Shown: positions 24,636 to 33,173 of the stretch, one piece after another
Layout of the letters: every line of letters starts with the position of its first letter
How positions within the stretch are numbered: the stretch's first letter is position 1
Assembly (NCBI GenBank): GCA_030431255.1
Contig: JAUIJL010000004.1
Location: 496,001-560,000 of the forward strand
Direction: 5' to 3'
DNA: 64,000 nucleotides
From: Thermoanaerobaculia bacterium
GTDB lineage: Bacteria > Acidobacteriota > Thermoanaerobaculia > Multivoradales > J023
Translations under genes and position numbers: made by a program
Notes under the pieces: generated by a model
The model's database searches: none
Told to the model about the DNA's origin: nothing
What the model saw: the letters and a program-made list of their open reading frames with translations, nothing else

Positions 24636-25681
24636 GTCCCTGAACGGGCGACCTCGGCTTCGGCGGCGATCCGACCGAACGAGGCCCACGACTCGCCGTC
24701 GGCCACGGTCCGCCACACCTCCATGGCTTGCTCCGAATCTCCTTGGGCGAAATAGCCGAAACCCACGCCATAGCCGGTGGTCGCCAAAGCGGCCGGTCCT
24801 TGGGATGCGGCTTCGTCCCACAAGGCGTCCAGGTCACGCTCGCCTTTGAACGCCAGAATTAGATGGTGGTAAGCGTGATTCTCCAGGAGCTCCCAACCTT
24901 CGTGGATCGGCGCCACCACCTCGGCGGCGGCCTCCCCTTGCCCCAGGCGGACAAGGGTCATGTACAGCCAATAGGCCGTGGCCGCCTGCATGTCCGGATT
25001 TTTCGACAGCTCCATGCACTGCCGGTAAGCCGCCGAGGCCGATTCGAAATCGCCTTTTAAGTAGTGGACCAAGCCGAGGTGGTACCAAATATTGGTGCCC
25101 AGGGTGCTGGTGGGCGTGTTCTGAGCGTTGGGCAGGCCATCGGCCTCCACTCGATCCTGCATGCCCTGCACCAGCTCGGCCGCCTGCTCGAAATCGGCCT
25201 GAGCCGCGTCCAATCGGCGCAGGCTCAGCAGGCGGTGTCCTCGGTGACGCAACAAACGAGCCCGGGCTTGAGGGTCGAGATCCTCCCGCTCCAAACCGCG
25301 ACTGTAGACGGCGATCGCGTCCTGATAACGACCCAAATAGGCGGTCCGACGCCCTTGCCAAATCAACGCCTCCAAGTCATTGGGGTTCTTTGCCAGCGCG
25401 GCTTTGGCCTCGGCCAAGAAATCCTCTTGACGCTGCCGGAAATCCTCGTCGAGCTCGGGCCGAGCCAGCTCTCGGCCCAGGAGATCTTGTCCTTCGACCG
25501 CGGTAGCCGACTCGGCCGTCGCGTCGCCGGGGGCCCCTGGCGTGCCCTGTGAATCGAAACCCGGTGACTCGGAGCCCGGTGACTCGGTGCCCGGAGCGGC
25601 AGTCTCTGGCGGGACGTCGCAACATCCCATTCCCAGGCAGCCCACCACCAATACCACCCACACATTCCATCTGCTCGCCAT
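24632..25681 (-). CDS. TPR-repeat lipoprotein
   Basis: 349-aa protein with a lipoprotein signal sequence (VVLVVGCLGMGC, lipobox ending at a CC pair near residue 20). A Gly/Ser/Pro/Glu-rich tether follows (about 22-62), then tetratricopeptide helices (ALIWQGRRTAYLGRYQDAIA, WYHLGLVHYLKGDFESASAA, GYGVGFGYFAQGDSEQAMEV). It should be anchored in the periplasm and act as a scaffold or partner-binding protein. The tether is coded by short repeats of a GTGACTCGG-type motif near 25560-25600. It is convergent with the channel gene. Confidence 0.82.
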   Translation of the reverse strand: MASRWNVWVVLVVGCLGMGCCDVPPETAAPGTESPGSESPGFDSQGTPGAPGDATAESATAVEGQDLLGRELARPELDEDFRQRQEDFLAEAKAALAKNPNDLEALIWQGRRTAYLGRYQDAIAVYSRGLEREDLDPQARARLLRHRGHRLLSLRRLDAAQADFEQAAELVQGMQDRVEADGLPNAQNTPTSTLGTNIWYHLGLVHYLKGDFESASAAYRQCMELSKNPDMQAATAYWLYMTLVRLGQGEAAAEVVAPIHEGWELLENHAYHHLILAFKGERDLDALWDEAASQGPAALATTGYGVGFGYFAQGDSEQAMEVWRTVADGESWASFGRIAAEAEVARSGT

Positions 25682-25790
25682 GCGATTTCTCCTCGGCTTT
25701 GTGTCTCAAACGCTGAGCCGACTCGTTGTATTCTTTTTCCCCAACACTCTATCCCGGGATCCTTCGAGTCTCACCATCCCTCTAGCACCT

Positions 25791-26081
25791 ATGGCACGAA
25801 CCCAGAACCGCATGCGCAACCTCGGGCCGGTCTCCATGGAATGGCTCAAAACGATCGGCATCGAGACCCGAGAGGAGCTCGAGACCCTCGGCGCGGTGGA
25901 GGCCTACCTCCGAATCTGCGACGTGGGATTCAAGCCGAGCTTAAATCTGCTTTGGGCTCTGCAAGGCGCGGTGCTCGACGTCCATTGGGCCCAGCTTCCG
26001 CCGGAGATGAAGGCCGCCTTGAAGTCCGATTTGCAACGGGCGAAAGGCGAGCCGGCCGACGAAACCGCTGGGCACGCCTAA
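25791..26081 (+). CDS. TfoX/Sxy C-terminal domain protein
   Basis: 96-aa protein matching the stand-alone C-terminal domain of TfoX/Sxy: RNLGPVSMEWLKTIGIETREEL, LGAVEAYLRICDVG and NLLWALQGAVLDVHW. This helical domain resembles helix-hairpin-helix folds and occurs in competence regulators, but single-domain versions are of unknown function. In-frame sequence upstream of 25791 overlaps the divergent lipoprotein gene and has low-complexity content, so the ATG at 25791 or 25812 is the likely start. Confidence 0.82.
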   Translation: MARTQNRMRNLGPVSMEWLKTIGIETREELETLGAVEAYLRICDVGFKPSLNLLWALQGAVLDVHWAQLPPEMKAALKSDLQRAKGEPADETAGHA

Positions 26082-26137
26082 CCCCGACCGATCACCTCGC
26101 AGAAAATTTTCCCATGTCTACTGGAACCCTAGGGCTC

Positions 26138-26158
26138 AAATATGCGTAATGCATATTT
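26138..26158 (+). promoter_or_regulatory. Perfect inverted repeat abutting the PadR start codon (putative operator)
   Basis: AAATATGC (26138-26145) and GCATATTT (26151-26158) are perfect reverse complements around the 5-nt spacer GTAAT. The right arm ends at the base before the ATG at 26159. PadR-family repressors bind such AT-rich dyads in their own promoters, so autoregulation of the padR-permease operon is likely. No Shine-Dalgarno fits between the dyad and the ATG. Confidence 0.65.
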
Positions 26159-26539
26159 ATGAGCCTGACGCGACCCGCTCGACCTTCCCCAGACCGCCCC
26201 CAAGAGGTGGATCGATACCTGCCGCTCTCGGCGGTGGATTGCCATTTGCTGCTCGCCCTCTCTCGCCGAGAGCTCTACGGCTACGCCCTGTTGCAAGCTA
26301 TGTCCGACGACTCCGACGGCGCCGTCGGCATGGACATCGGAGCCCTCTATCGGGCTTTGGATCGCTTGTCGCGCCAGGGATTGATCGAAACCAGCGACCG
26401 TCGAGAAGCACAGCCGACCCGGGGCAAGCCACGCAAATACTACCGACTCAACGCGCTCGGACGAGAGGTGCTCGACGCCGAGCTCGGACGGTTGCGCCGG
26501 GTGGTCGAGCTGGCGGGATGGCAAGGAGCCGGGTCATGA
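26159..26539 (+). CDS. PadR-family transcriptional regulator
   Basis: 126-aa winged-helix DNA-binding protein. PadR signatures are present: LLALSRRELYGYALLQAMSD, then IGALYRALDRLSRQGLIETS, and GKPRKYYRLNALGREVLDAE for the wing and following helix. It likely represses its own operon through the dyad at 26138-26158. The stop overlaps the permease start (ATGA, 26536-26539). PadR genes directly upstream of giant ADOP permeases are typical of Acidobacteriota. Confidence 0.92.
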   Translation: MSLTRPARPSPDRPQEVDRYLPLSAVDCHLLLALSRRELYGYALLQAMSDDSDGAVGMDIGALYRALDRLSRQGLIETSDRREAQPTRGKPRKYYRLNALGREVLDAELGRLRRVVELAGWQGAGS

Positions 26540-29247
26540 ACGTGGAGCTTTGGTTGCGTCTGGCTTTGGCCTTCTTTCCCCAAGACTTCCGTCGACGCCG
26601 AGCCGACGAGATGGTCGACACCGTGGAAGAGATGCTGCTCCGATCCCGACCCGAAGAGCGGACCAAGCTGCGTCTACGCATTTTTTTCCAAATCACCCGA
26701 GCCGGCTTGGCGGAGCGCTTCTCCGCTCCCATCGTCTCGGCTGCTATTCCTTCGACGACCACCGTCACTGCAACAGCCGCCGCGTCGACCGCCGGCCCCC
26801 AGCCTTCTCACACTTTTCACAAGCATTCCCGGAGCCCGTTCATGGACGATTTGATCCACGACCTCAAGAGCGCCTTCCACTCCCTCGTCCGACGCCCCGC
26901 CTTCGCCCTGATGGTGGTCGCCACCCTCGCGGTGGGCCTGGGCACCAGCGCCGCCATGTTCGGTGTGGTCCACGGAGTGCTGCTCAAACCCCTGCCTTTC
27001 GACGATCCCGATCGCTTGGTCATGATCTTTCGCCACTTCAGCAACGAGCCGGGTCGCGAAGAGGACAATATGTCGCTGCCGGACCTGCACGACCTGCAAG
27101 AGAAGGCCACGACCCTGGAAGCGATCGCCGGCTTCGGCCGATCCAGAAGCACTTTGGTCCGCAACGGCGAGCCTAGCCTGTTGATCACCGGCCGGGTCAC
27201 CAACGGCTTGCTGGAGGTCTTCGGAGTGGCACCCCACCTGGGTCGGGACATCGAGCTCGACGATGCCGTGCTCGACGCGCCCAAAGTCGTGATGCTCAGC
27301 CATTCGTTCTGGCAAACCCAATTCGGTGGCGACCCATCCGTGATCGGCGACGTGCTACAGCTCTCCGGGGACGATCACACCATCGTCGGCGTCGCGCCGG
27401 CGGGCTTTCAATATCCATCGGACGTCGAGGCATGGGTGCCGTGGCAAATCGATATCGAAGGTTGTGGTCGCGGCTGCCATCTGATGGATACCGTGGCCCG
27501 ATTGGCGCCCGGAGCCGACCCCGGCTCCAGCTCCCGGGAGCTCGAGGTGCTCAGCGCGGCCCTGGGCAAGCAATTCCCGGAATCCAATATCTACAAACGG
27601 TTTGCGGTCCGTCAGCTCAAACAGCAACAAATCGCGCCGGTGCAATCCGCCCTGTGGTTGCTCATGGGCGCGGTGCTGCTGGTGGTTCTGGTGGCGGCCG
27701 CCAACGTCGCCAACTTGGTTTTGGTTCGAGGCGCTCGACGTCGACGTGAAATGGCGATCCGCCGGGCCGTGGGCGCCGGTCGCGCTCGGCTTTTCCGTCA
27801 GCTGATGCTGGAGAACGGGCTTCTGGCCCTCGGCGGAGCGCTCGCCGGCCTGTTGATCGGCCAAGGGGTGCTGTCCGCGTTCCTACGGCTCGCGCCGTCG
27901 GACCTACCCCGTCTCGATGCCGTCGGCCTGGACGTCAACGTGCTCGCCTTCACAGTGGTGTTATCCGCCGTGGTCTTGTTGGTCTTCGGCTTGGCGCCCG
28001 CCCTGCGCATCGCCAATGTCGAGCTACGCGGCCGAGGCGAGGCCGGAACTCTGCGCGGCCGCCGATCTCGGCGGGTGTTGCTCACCGCCGAGCTGGCATT
28101 GACCTTGGTCCTCTTGCTCGGGGCGGGCCTGCTCTTGCGCAGCTTCGTGAGCATGACCGAGGTCGACCTCGGCTTTGCTCCCGAGCGGGTGACCCGGTTC
28201 TCATTCCTGCTGCCCGACTCCGGATATTCGGAGCCCGGAGCCTCGATCGTCTTTTCCAACCAGCTCGAGCAGCGTCTCAAGGACACGCCGGGGGTCGAAG
28301 CCGCCGGTCTCGCCTTCACCGGACCCTTCGGCAGCAGCCAGATCTCCTCCACCATCCAACCCTTGGATCGGCCGGAGCCGGCTCCCGGCGAGGAGCTCGA
28401 TGCCGTCTTCGACGTGGTCACCCCGGGCTTTTTCGAAACCCTTCAAATCCCGGTGACACGGGGCCGGGTCTTCGCCGATTCCGACACCCGCGAGGCGCCC
28501 CTCGTGTTGGTGATCAGCCAAGCCTTGGCCGATCGCTACTACCCGGGCAGGAACCCCGTGGGCGAGCGAGCCAAAGTCGGGGTCAGCTTCGATTTCGACG
28601 ACGACGATTCGGCCTACACCATCATCGGCGTGGTGCCCGACATCCGCGCCTATTCCGTGACCGATGATCCCAAGCCGGCGGTGTACATGGCCCAAGCTCA
28701 GACCTCTTCGCCCTACCTGAGCGGTTTCGTGCGCAGCCGCGGTGGGGTCGACATGCGGCCGGCGATCCGCGAGCACATGCGCGCCTTGGATCCTTTGATC
28801 CCCCTGCGGTCGGTCGAAACCCAAGAGGCCGCCATCGACGAAGCCTACGGTCCCCAACGCTTCTACCTGGCCCTGCTCGGCGCTTTCGCCGCCATCGCGC
28901 TCATCCTCTCTGCGGTCGGGCTCTACGGCGTGATCGCCTACCTGGTCAGCCAACGGACCCGCGAGCTGGCGGTGCGCATGGCCCTGGGAGCCAACGGACC
29001 CAGCATCCTGCGCCTCGTGCTCGCCGACGCCCTACAGCCGACTCTGCTCGGCGTCTTCCTCGGGCTCACCGGCGCGTGGCTGGGCGCCACGGTGCTCGAC
29101 AAGTTGCTCTTCGGCATCACCGCCCACGACCTCACCACCTACCTCGCGGCCCCGGCGATCCTCATCGCCTGCGCCCTTCTCGCCACCCTCGCCCCGGCCT
29201 TGCGAGCATCCCGGCTGGAGCCGAGGGTGGCTTTGCAGGAAGAGTAG
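26536..29247 (+). CDS. ADOP-type MacB/FtsX-like ABC permease
   Basis: 903-aa permease of the acidobacterial duplicated orphan permease family. The N-terminal ~75 residues are the family cap (LALAFFPQDFRRRRADEMVD). After a Thr/Ala-rich linker come two MacB-like units: helix (PAFALMVVATLAVGLGTSAA), periplasmic domain, FtsX helices (LLMGAVLLVVLVAAANVANL, EMAIRRAVGAGRARLFRQL), then a second periplasmic domain and FtsX helices (RELAVRMALGANGPSILRLV). No ATPase gene is adjacent, as the 'orphan' name implies; it may borrow one or act as an envelope signalling/export protein. The start at 26536 is fixed by the ATGA overlap with padR; an in-frame extension upstream would overlap padR entirely. Confidence 0.93.
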   Translation: MNVELWLRLALAFFPQDFRRRRADEMVDTVEEMLLRSRPEERTKLRLRIFFQITRAGLAERFSAPIVSAAIPSTTTVTATAAASTAGPQPSHTFHKHSRSPFMDDLIHDLKSAFHSLVRRPAFALMVVATLAVGLGTSAAMFGVVHGVLLKPLPFDDPDRLVMIFRHFSNEPGREEDNMSLPDLHDLQEKATTLEAIAGFGRSRSTLVRNGEPSLLITGRVTNGLLEVFGVAPHLGRDIELDDAVLDAPKVVMLSHSFWQTQFGGDPSVIGDVLQLSGDDHTIVGVAPAGFQYPSDVEAWVPWQIDIEGCGRGCHLMDTVARLAPGADPGSSSRELEVLSAALGKQFPESNIYKRFAVRQLKQQQIAPVQSALWLLMGAVLLVVLVAAANVANLVLVRGARRRREMAIRRAVGAGRARLFRQLMLENGLLALGGALAGLLIGQGVLSAFLRLAPSDLPRLDAVGLDVNVLAFTVVLSAVVLLVFGLAPALRIANVELRGRGEAGTLRGRRSRRVLLTAELALTLVLLLGAGLLLRSFVSMTEVDLGFAPERVTRFSFLLPDSGYSEPGASIVFSNQLEQRLKDTPGVEAAGLAFTGPFGSSQISSTIQPLDRPEPAPGEELDAVFDVVTPGFFETLQIPVTRGRVFADSDTREAPLVLVISQALADRYYPGRNPVGERAKVGVSFDFDDDDSAYTIIGVVPDIRAYSVTDDPKPAVYMAQAQTSSPYLSGFVRSRGGVDMRPAIREHMRALDPLIPLRSVETQEAAIDEAYGPQRFYLALLGAFAAIALILSAVGLYGVIAYLVSQRTRELAVRMALGANGPSILRLVLADALQPTLLGVFLGLTGAWLGATVLDKLLFGITAHDLTTYLAAPAILIACALLATLAPALRASRLEPRVALQEE

Positions 29248-29341
29248 GACGTTCCATCGGCTCGATGCGCTCCCCTAAGGCGAGAATCGTCGGAGAGCCA
29301 TGGATAGTCTATAAATCTTAGCGATTAATCATATGTAGATA

Positions 29342-29370
29342 TTGACAATCGACAATTGTTCGCATAATAT
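29342..29370 (+). promoter_or_regulatory. Sigma-70-type promoter for the beta-propeller-M23 gene
   Basis: A consensus -35 TTGACA (29342-29347) is separated by 17 bp from TAATAT (29365-29370), within a locally AT-rich region. The transcript would start near 29377 and carry an ~85-nt leader to the ATG at 29462. Confidence 0.7.
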
Positions 29371-29461
29371 CTGCTCATTCGAGGCGTTTCTACCGAAACA
29401 CGGCCTCCGTTTAAGACTCGGCGTCGTGCCGAGCCCTCTTCAAACGACCTTAGGAGCAACA

Positions 29462-31066
29462 ATGCGAATTCTGTGCAAAGCCATGGCTTGCCTATTTCTT
29501 CCTCTCGCCGCGAGCGCGGCCGCCGCAACCGGCGGTAGCTTCGCCGCCGACGGCCTTCTCTTCACCCAACATGCGGACAGCAAGGCGATCGTTCACGAGC
29601 TTCCCGTCAAGGTGCACCACGCCTTCGGCTCCGTAAACGGCCAAACCCTCTTCACTGTCCAAGACGTCGAGCCCACTTCCCATTCCGACGTTCTCGACGG
29701 TGAGATCAATCTGTGGACCGTCGTCAACGGAACGGCCGTGCCACTGACCTCGGCCGAACGCGTCTTGGGCGCTTTTTGGAGCGACTCCCTCGAACGGATC
29801 GTCTATTGGAACGACCAAAAAGAGGTGATTCTCGTCGACCGCGCCGGAGACAGCCGGCAAGTGCTGCTCGAGAACGCCATCTCACCCGCCATCTCACCCG
29901 ACGGTCACCTGATGGCCTACGTCTCGACACCCGCCGATTGGAGCTGGGACAGCCATTCCAAAGCTTTTGAGATCCGTCTCCGTGATCTCACCACCGGCGA
30001 CGAGCGCATGCTGCTCGATGCCACCGACGCCCACAGTCTGATCTGGGCTCCAGACAGCCATTCTCTGCTTTTTCAATCGGGTATCACCGGCGTGACCTCC
30101 CTGTGGCGGGTGAGCACCGCCGGCAACGACGCCGAGCAGCTGACCAACCTTGGGCTGCGCACCGCAAAGAGCAGCTCGTTCGTGATGAATCCATCCCGCG
30201 CTTCCGACGCCACATGGTCTGAGGACGGCCGAAAGCTGCTTTACGGCACCACCTACAGCCAAGAAGGCGAGATCATGGTGCTCGAAATGGACGCGACCTA
30301 CAAAGTCGATCGCGCCTTGCACCTCACCTACGGTAAATCCCCGTCCTGGCTCGACAACGACACCGTATTGGTTCCGCGACCCGGCGCATCCACCGACTCC
30401 AAAGCGGCCGCTACGGAAATGCGCCTGAGTCAATTCCCGGTCGACGCCGCCTACGCCGAATCCGTCGTAGAGATCAGCGCTTTGCAGCCCTTCGAGAAAG
30501 CAAGCCCGCCGGCGACCCCGCAGCCGCTTCCGACCAAAGCGATCAGCAAATATCGCTACCCTCTGCACAGCAGCGCGGGTCACCCCTACACCGCTTTCTA
30601 CGACAACAACAATGGTAGCGGCCTGCTGGATTGGCAGTGCGGCACCTCGACCTACAACCAACATCGTGGCACCGACATCGGCGTCAACGGTTGGTGGGTC
30701 TACGCCGGCGCCTACGGCACCCTGAACAGCTGGAACGACGGTTGCCCGACCACCGGTTATTACGGCAGCTCCTGTGGTGGTGGCTTCGGCAACTACATCA
30801 AGCTGAGCCATGGCTACACCAGCGGTCGCAACTGGTACACCATCTCCGCCCACTTCCGTAACGGAACCGTGGTCGCCTCCGCCCACAACTGCGGCAGTCG
30901 AGTCGGCATCTCCGGCAGCTCCGGCAACTCCACCGGTCCGCATTTGCACTTTGAGGTCAACGCCTACGGCCATCCTTACGACGACCCCTTCTCGGGCTCG
31001 TGCAGTGGCTCCGTCAGCTACTGGTGCAACCAGAATGGTGGCTATCCGACTTCCAGCTGCTGCTGA
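29462..31066 (+). CDS. Secreted TolB-like beta-propeller fused to M23 (LytM) endopeptidase domain
   Basis: 534-aa exported protein. The signal peptide (MACLFLPLAASAAAA) spans about residues 8-22. Residues about 40-350 contain propeller-like blades (HLMAYVSTPADWSWDS, LIWAPDSHSLLFQSG, DATWSEDGRKLLYGTTYS). The C-terminal ~170 residues are an M23 peptidase domain with the zinc residues in HRGTDIGV and TGPHLHFEV and the catalytic His in SAHFRNG. Several cysteines suggest disulfides. It should cleave peptidoglycan or protein crosslinks outside the inner membrane. AGGAG lies just before the ATG; sequence read further upstream runs into the -35 box, so it is not coding. Confidence 0.88.
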   Translation: MRILCKAMACLFLPLAASAAAATGGSFAADGLLFTQHADSKAIVHELPVKVHHAFGSVNGQTLFTVQDVEPTSHSDVLDGEINLWTVVNGTAVPLTSAERVLGAFWSDSLERIVYWNDQKEVILVDRAGDSRQVLLENAISPAISPDGHLMAYVSTPADWSWDSHSKAFEIRLRDLTTGDERMLLDATDAHSLIWAPDSHSLLFQSGITGVTSLWRVSTAGNDAEQLTNLGLRTAKSSSFVMNPSRASDATWSEDGRKLLYGTTYSQEGEIMVLEMDATYKVDRALHLTYGKSPSWLDNDTVLVPRPGASTDSKAAATEMRLSQFPVDAAYAESVVEISALQPFEKASPPATPQPLPTKAISKYRYPLHSSAGHPYTAFYDNNNGSGLLDWQCGTSTYNQHRGTDIGVNGWWVYAGAYGTLNSWNDGCPTTGYYGSSCGGGFGNYIKLSHGYTSGRNWYTISAHFRNGTVVASAHNCGSRVGISGSSGNSTGPHLHFEVNAYGHPYDDPFSGSCSGSVSYWCNQNGGYPTSSCC

Positions 31067-31087
31067 TTCGGGTCAACTCGCAGGAAT

Positions 31088-31119
31088 ACGCGTCGCGTTT
31101 GAAACGCGACGCGTTTTTT
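31088..31119 (+). terminator. Perfect rho-independent terminator
   Basis: A perfect 13-bp stem (ACGCGTCGCGTTT at 31088-31100 with 31102-31114) with a one-base loop on paper, in practice a small loop, is followed by six T (31114-31119), 22 bp after the M23-fusion stop codon. Confidence 0.9.
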
Positions 31120-31278
31120 GTGCCGATGCAACCCACGATGCAGCCGGGCAAGTTCCAAGAGAACGGCTCCGACAACAGCCTGCCCTTCCTTTTCCGCGAC
31201 GGGCGCTCCATGATGTTGTAAACAGGTTGCTTCGGGCGATCAACGAGCTGCACATAAAGAATCGGAGGACTTCGAGAT

Positions 31279-31980
31279 ATGGACCTCAAAGGCGCCAAAA
31301 CACTCATCACCGGCGGCAGTGAAGGTATCGGCAAAGGCATCGCGGCGGCATTCCGCCAGGAAGGGGCCGATGTGATGATCACCGGCCGAAACGCGGACAA
31401 GCTCCAAACTGCTGCCGCCGAGCTCGGCGTGGGCTACAGCGTCGGTGACGTGGGCAACGAGGAAGACGCGATCCGCACGGTGCGGGAATTCGTCGAGCAA
31501 CACGGACGGCTCGACATCCTGGTCAACAACGCCGGCTTCGGGCTCTTCGCCCCACTGGTGGAGATGGAGCTCGCCGACCTCGAGTCGGTCTACCGCACTA
31601 ACGTCTTCGGCGCCTTCCTCATGGCGCGCGAGGCGGCCAAAGTCTTCATCGAGCAACAATCCGGAAACCTGATCAACATCTCGTCCACCTCCGGCCTCAA
31701 AGGCGGACGCGGCAGCACCGCCTACTCGTCGTCGAAATTCGCCCTACGCGGCATGACCGACTGCTGGCGCGACGAGCTCCGGCGACACAACGTCAGGGTG
31801 ATGCTGGTCAACCCGAGCGAGGTGCAAACCGAGTTCTCCACCAAAGCCGGCTACCACCGCGAAGCCTCGGACAAAAAGCTCCGCTCCCAAGAAATCGCCG
31901 ACGCCGTGGTCGGAGCGATCAAGATCGACGATCGAGGTTTCATTCCCGAGTTTTCGGTCTTTGCTACCAACCCGTTCTGA
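31279..31980 (+). CDS. Short-chain dehydrogenase/reductase
   Basis: 233-aa classical SDR. Coenzyme motif TGGSEGIG (about 11-18), NNAG (about 82-85), catalytic Ser in NISSTSG and YxxxK in AYSSSKFALRG are all present. PSEVQTEF matches the PG-motif region. The basic residue in TGRNADK suggests NADPH. A GGAGG sequence precedes the ATG. Substrate unknown; 3-oxoacyl reductase-type annotation is common for this subgroup. A perfect terminator upstream isolates it from the M23 gene. Confidence 0.92.
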   Translation: MDLKGAKTLITGGSEGIGKGIAAAFRQEGADVMITGRNADKLQTAAAELGVGYSVGDVGNEEDAIRTVREFVEQHGRLDILVNNAGFGLFAPLVEMELADLESVYRTNVFGAFLMAREAAKVFIEQQSGNLINISSTSGLKGGRGSTAYSSSKFALRGMTDCWRDELRRHNVRVMLVNPSEVQTEFSTKAGYHREASDKKLRSQEIADAVVGAIKIDDRGFIPEFSVFATNPF

Positions 31981-32014
31981 ACGTCAATTCGCGGATAACG
32001 TCAATTCGTGGATA
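31981..32014. repeat. 17-bp tandem duplication at the SDR/Uma2 junction
   Basis: Two adjacent 17-bp units (31981-31997 and 31998-32014) differ at one base (ACGTCAATTCGcGGATA / tGGATA). The second copy supplies the last codons and stop of the convergent Uma2 gene. Confidence 0.8.
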
Positions 32015-32594
32015 AGTCGAAGCGAACCTTGGCGTAGATCTCTTTTAAGGGCAGGTTCACGTCCAGGGAAGGGACGAGGATCTCTGCCGACAAGTCTCGG
32101 GTTTCTCTGAGAATCCATGTGCTGAACGCGGCCGGTTTGTCGGTACGACGATAGAACATGACGTGAATCGATTCGGAATCGACGAAGAGCACTTCCTCAA
32201 CGCTTTCGAGCGCGCGGTAGTGCTCGAATTTCTTGCCTAAATCGTAAGCGGCCGTCGATTTGGACAGCACCTCGACAAGAAGCTTGGGATTCAGCAGCGT
32301 GTCGAGCTCCTGGTCTTCGAATCTAGGCTCATCGCAAACGACCGAAGCGTCGGGATAGGTGTAGAGGCCTGTGGGATCCACCTTGATGCGCATGTCGCTC
32401 GGATAGACCTCACAGGGCCCTCGACGCAAAGCAGCCCGAAGCTCGCCGACGATATTGGCGGTGATCAAGTTGTGCCGGCGCGAAGCTCCCGCCATGGCGA
32501 AAGGCTCACCGTCCAGGTATTCGTGCTTGCTGTCCGACCGCCTCTCGAGCTCTAGGTACTCTACGGCGGTCAGAGTCGATTTGGGCTGAGCCAT
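32001..32594 (-). CDS. Uma2-family (DUF820) putative restriction endonuclease
   Basis: 197-aa PD-(D/E)XK-fold protein. Typical Uma2 features: LTAVEYLELERRSDSKHEYL with the acidic EYLDGEPFAMAG, HNLITANIVGELRAALRRGP, the catalytic-type YTYPDASVVCDEP, and PKLLVEVLSKSTAAYDLGKKFEHYRAL, where the E and K fit the nuclease core. Members are widespread and expanded in cyanobacteria and acidobacteria; their biological role is not settled. The ATG at 32594 is preferred over a TTG six bases upstream. Confidence 0.92.
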   Translation of the reverse strand: MAQPKSTLTAVEYLELERRSDSKHEYLDGEPFAMAGASRRHNLITANIVGELRAALRRGPCEVYPSDMRIKVDPTGLYTYPDASVVCDEPRFEDQELDTLLNPKLLVEVLSKSTAAYDLGKKFEHYRALESVEEVLFVDSESIHVMFYRRTDKPAAFSTWILRETRDLSAEILVPSLDVNLPLKEIYAKVRFDLSTN

Positions 32595-32696
32595 AACCAA
32601 CCTCTCTTGGATGCTCGGCGAGGAAACCGTTTCGAGCTAGTCAAACTTAGCACGTCCCTGAGGTCAGCTCGGTCCTGTCAACGACCGAGCTCCAGT

Positions 32697-32800
32697 TATG
32701 ATCTGGCCATGAAACTAGTGACTGCCGAAGTGATGAATGAATGGCCAAGTTGCGCTCCCGCCGGGTACGGCCAAAGACGGCACTTTCCTCTGCTAGTCCT
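32697..32800 (+). pseudogene. Decayed duplicate of the downstream antitoxin gene with its promoter
   Basis: From ATG 32709 the DNA aligns with the intact antitoxin at 33700: MKLVTAEV here against MKLITAKV, and at DNA level GGCCAAGT, GCGCT, CCGCCGGG and ACGGCC blocks are conserved in register. The frame is then lost and the sequence runs into unrelated DNA by about 32800. A TATGAT box (32697-32702) sits 6 nt before the ATG, exactly the spacing of TATAAT in the intact copy. No toxin remnant follows. Confidence 0.65.
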
Positions 32801-32801
32801 T

Positions 32802-32984
32802 CTAATCTTGCGGCAGATCCTGGGCCAATTTCTGCTGGGACGGCCCCTTGGACATCCTCCTCCAGAGGAGAAACACTGGAATCAAAACGAAGAAGACACC
32901 GGTCGCGGCCGAGATCACTAGACCCATCGTAGCTAAATCGCCGAGCCCACCACCTCCACCAATCAGGTTGGGCGTCGGAATCAA
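32802..32984 (-). CDS. Possible small single-span membrane protein
   Basis: 60 codons from a TTG start: a Gly-rich beginning, one convincing membrane helix (MGLVISAATGVFFVLIPVFLL, with positive WRR after it) and a polar tail. It overlaps the end of the antitoxin remnant on the other strand. There is no good Shine-Dalgarno and no recognised family; an ATG at codon 20 is an alternative. Confidence 0.25.
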   Translation of the reverse strand: MIPTPNLIGGGGGLGDLATMGLVISAATGVFFVLIPVFLLWRRMSKGPSQQKLAQDLPQD

Positions 32985-32987
32985 TGT

Positions 32988-33006
32988 GGGGAGGTGGGAT
33001 GGTAGC
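32988..33006. repeat. Direct repeat copy 1 (matches the tRNA-Glu 3' end and flank)
   Basis: The 19-bp sequence GGGGAGGTGGGATGGTAGC is identical to 34336-34354, which covers the last 7 nt of the tRNA-Glu gene (including CCA) plus 12 bp of downstream flank. The two copies bracket 1.3 kb containing the toxin-antitoxin pair. Confidence 0.7.
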
Positions 33007-33173
33007 CCTTCTCGTAACGAGCTCGAACACTGGAACGAGCAAGATCGAGGCGGATACTTGGCAGCTGGTCTCTCTCAAGTCAGCCTTCGCGGCTTGATCC
33101 CTATTGGAAGAATCGCTGTCTCCTGAACCCGGAAACGTCCGAAGGCTGTTTCACCGCCATTCAGCGTCTTGAG

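Noticed and set aside
26149-26535. In-frame extension of the ADOP permease through the padR gene
   Set aside because: It fully overlaps padR and its translation is Arg/Pro-rich and low in complexity; the ATGA overlap at 26536 gives a natural start.
29342-29461. In-frame extension of the beta-propeller-M23 protein
   Set aside because: It begins with TTG in the -35 box and would bury the signal peptide; AGGAG sits before the ATG at 29462.
31125-31221. Small plus-strand frame after the M23-fusion terminator
   Set aside because: No ribosome site or recognisable product, and it lies directly after a strong terminator.
32607-32921. Intact gene covering the antitoxin remnant
   Set aside because: The frame joins unrelated upstream and downstream sequence; only the middle part is homologous to the antitoxin.
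32647-33078. 143-codon minus-strand frame in the accessory patch
   Set aside because: Trp/Arg/Ser-rich composition without hydrophobic core pattern; antisense to the antitoxin remnant.
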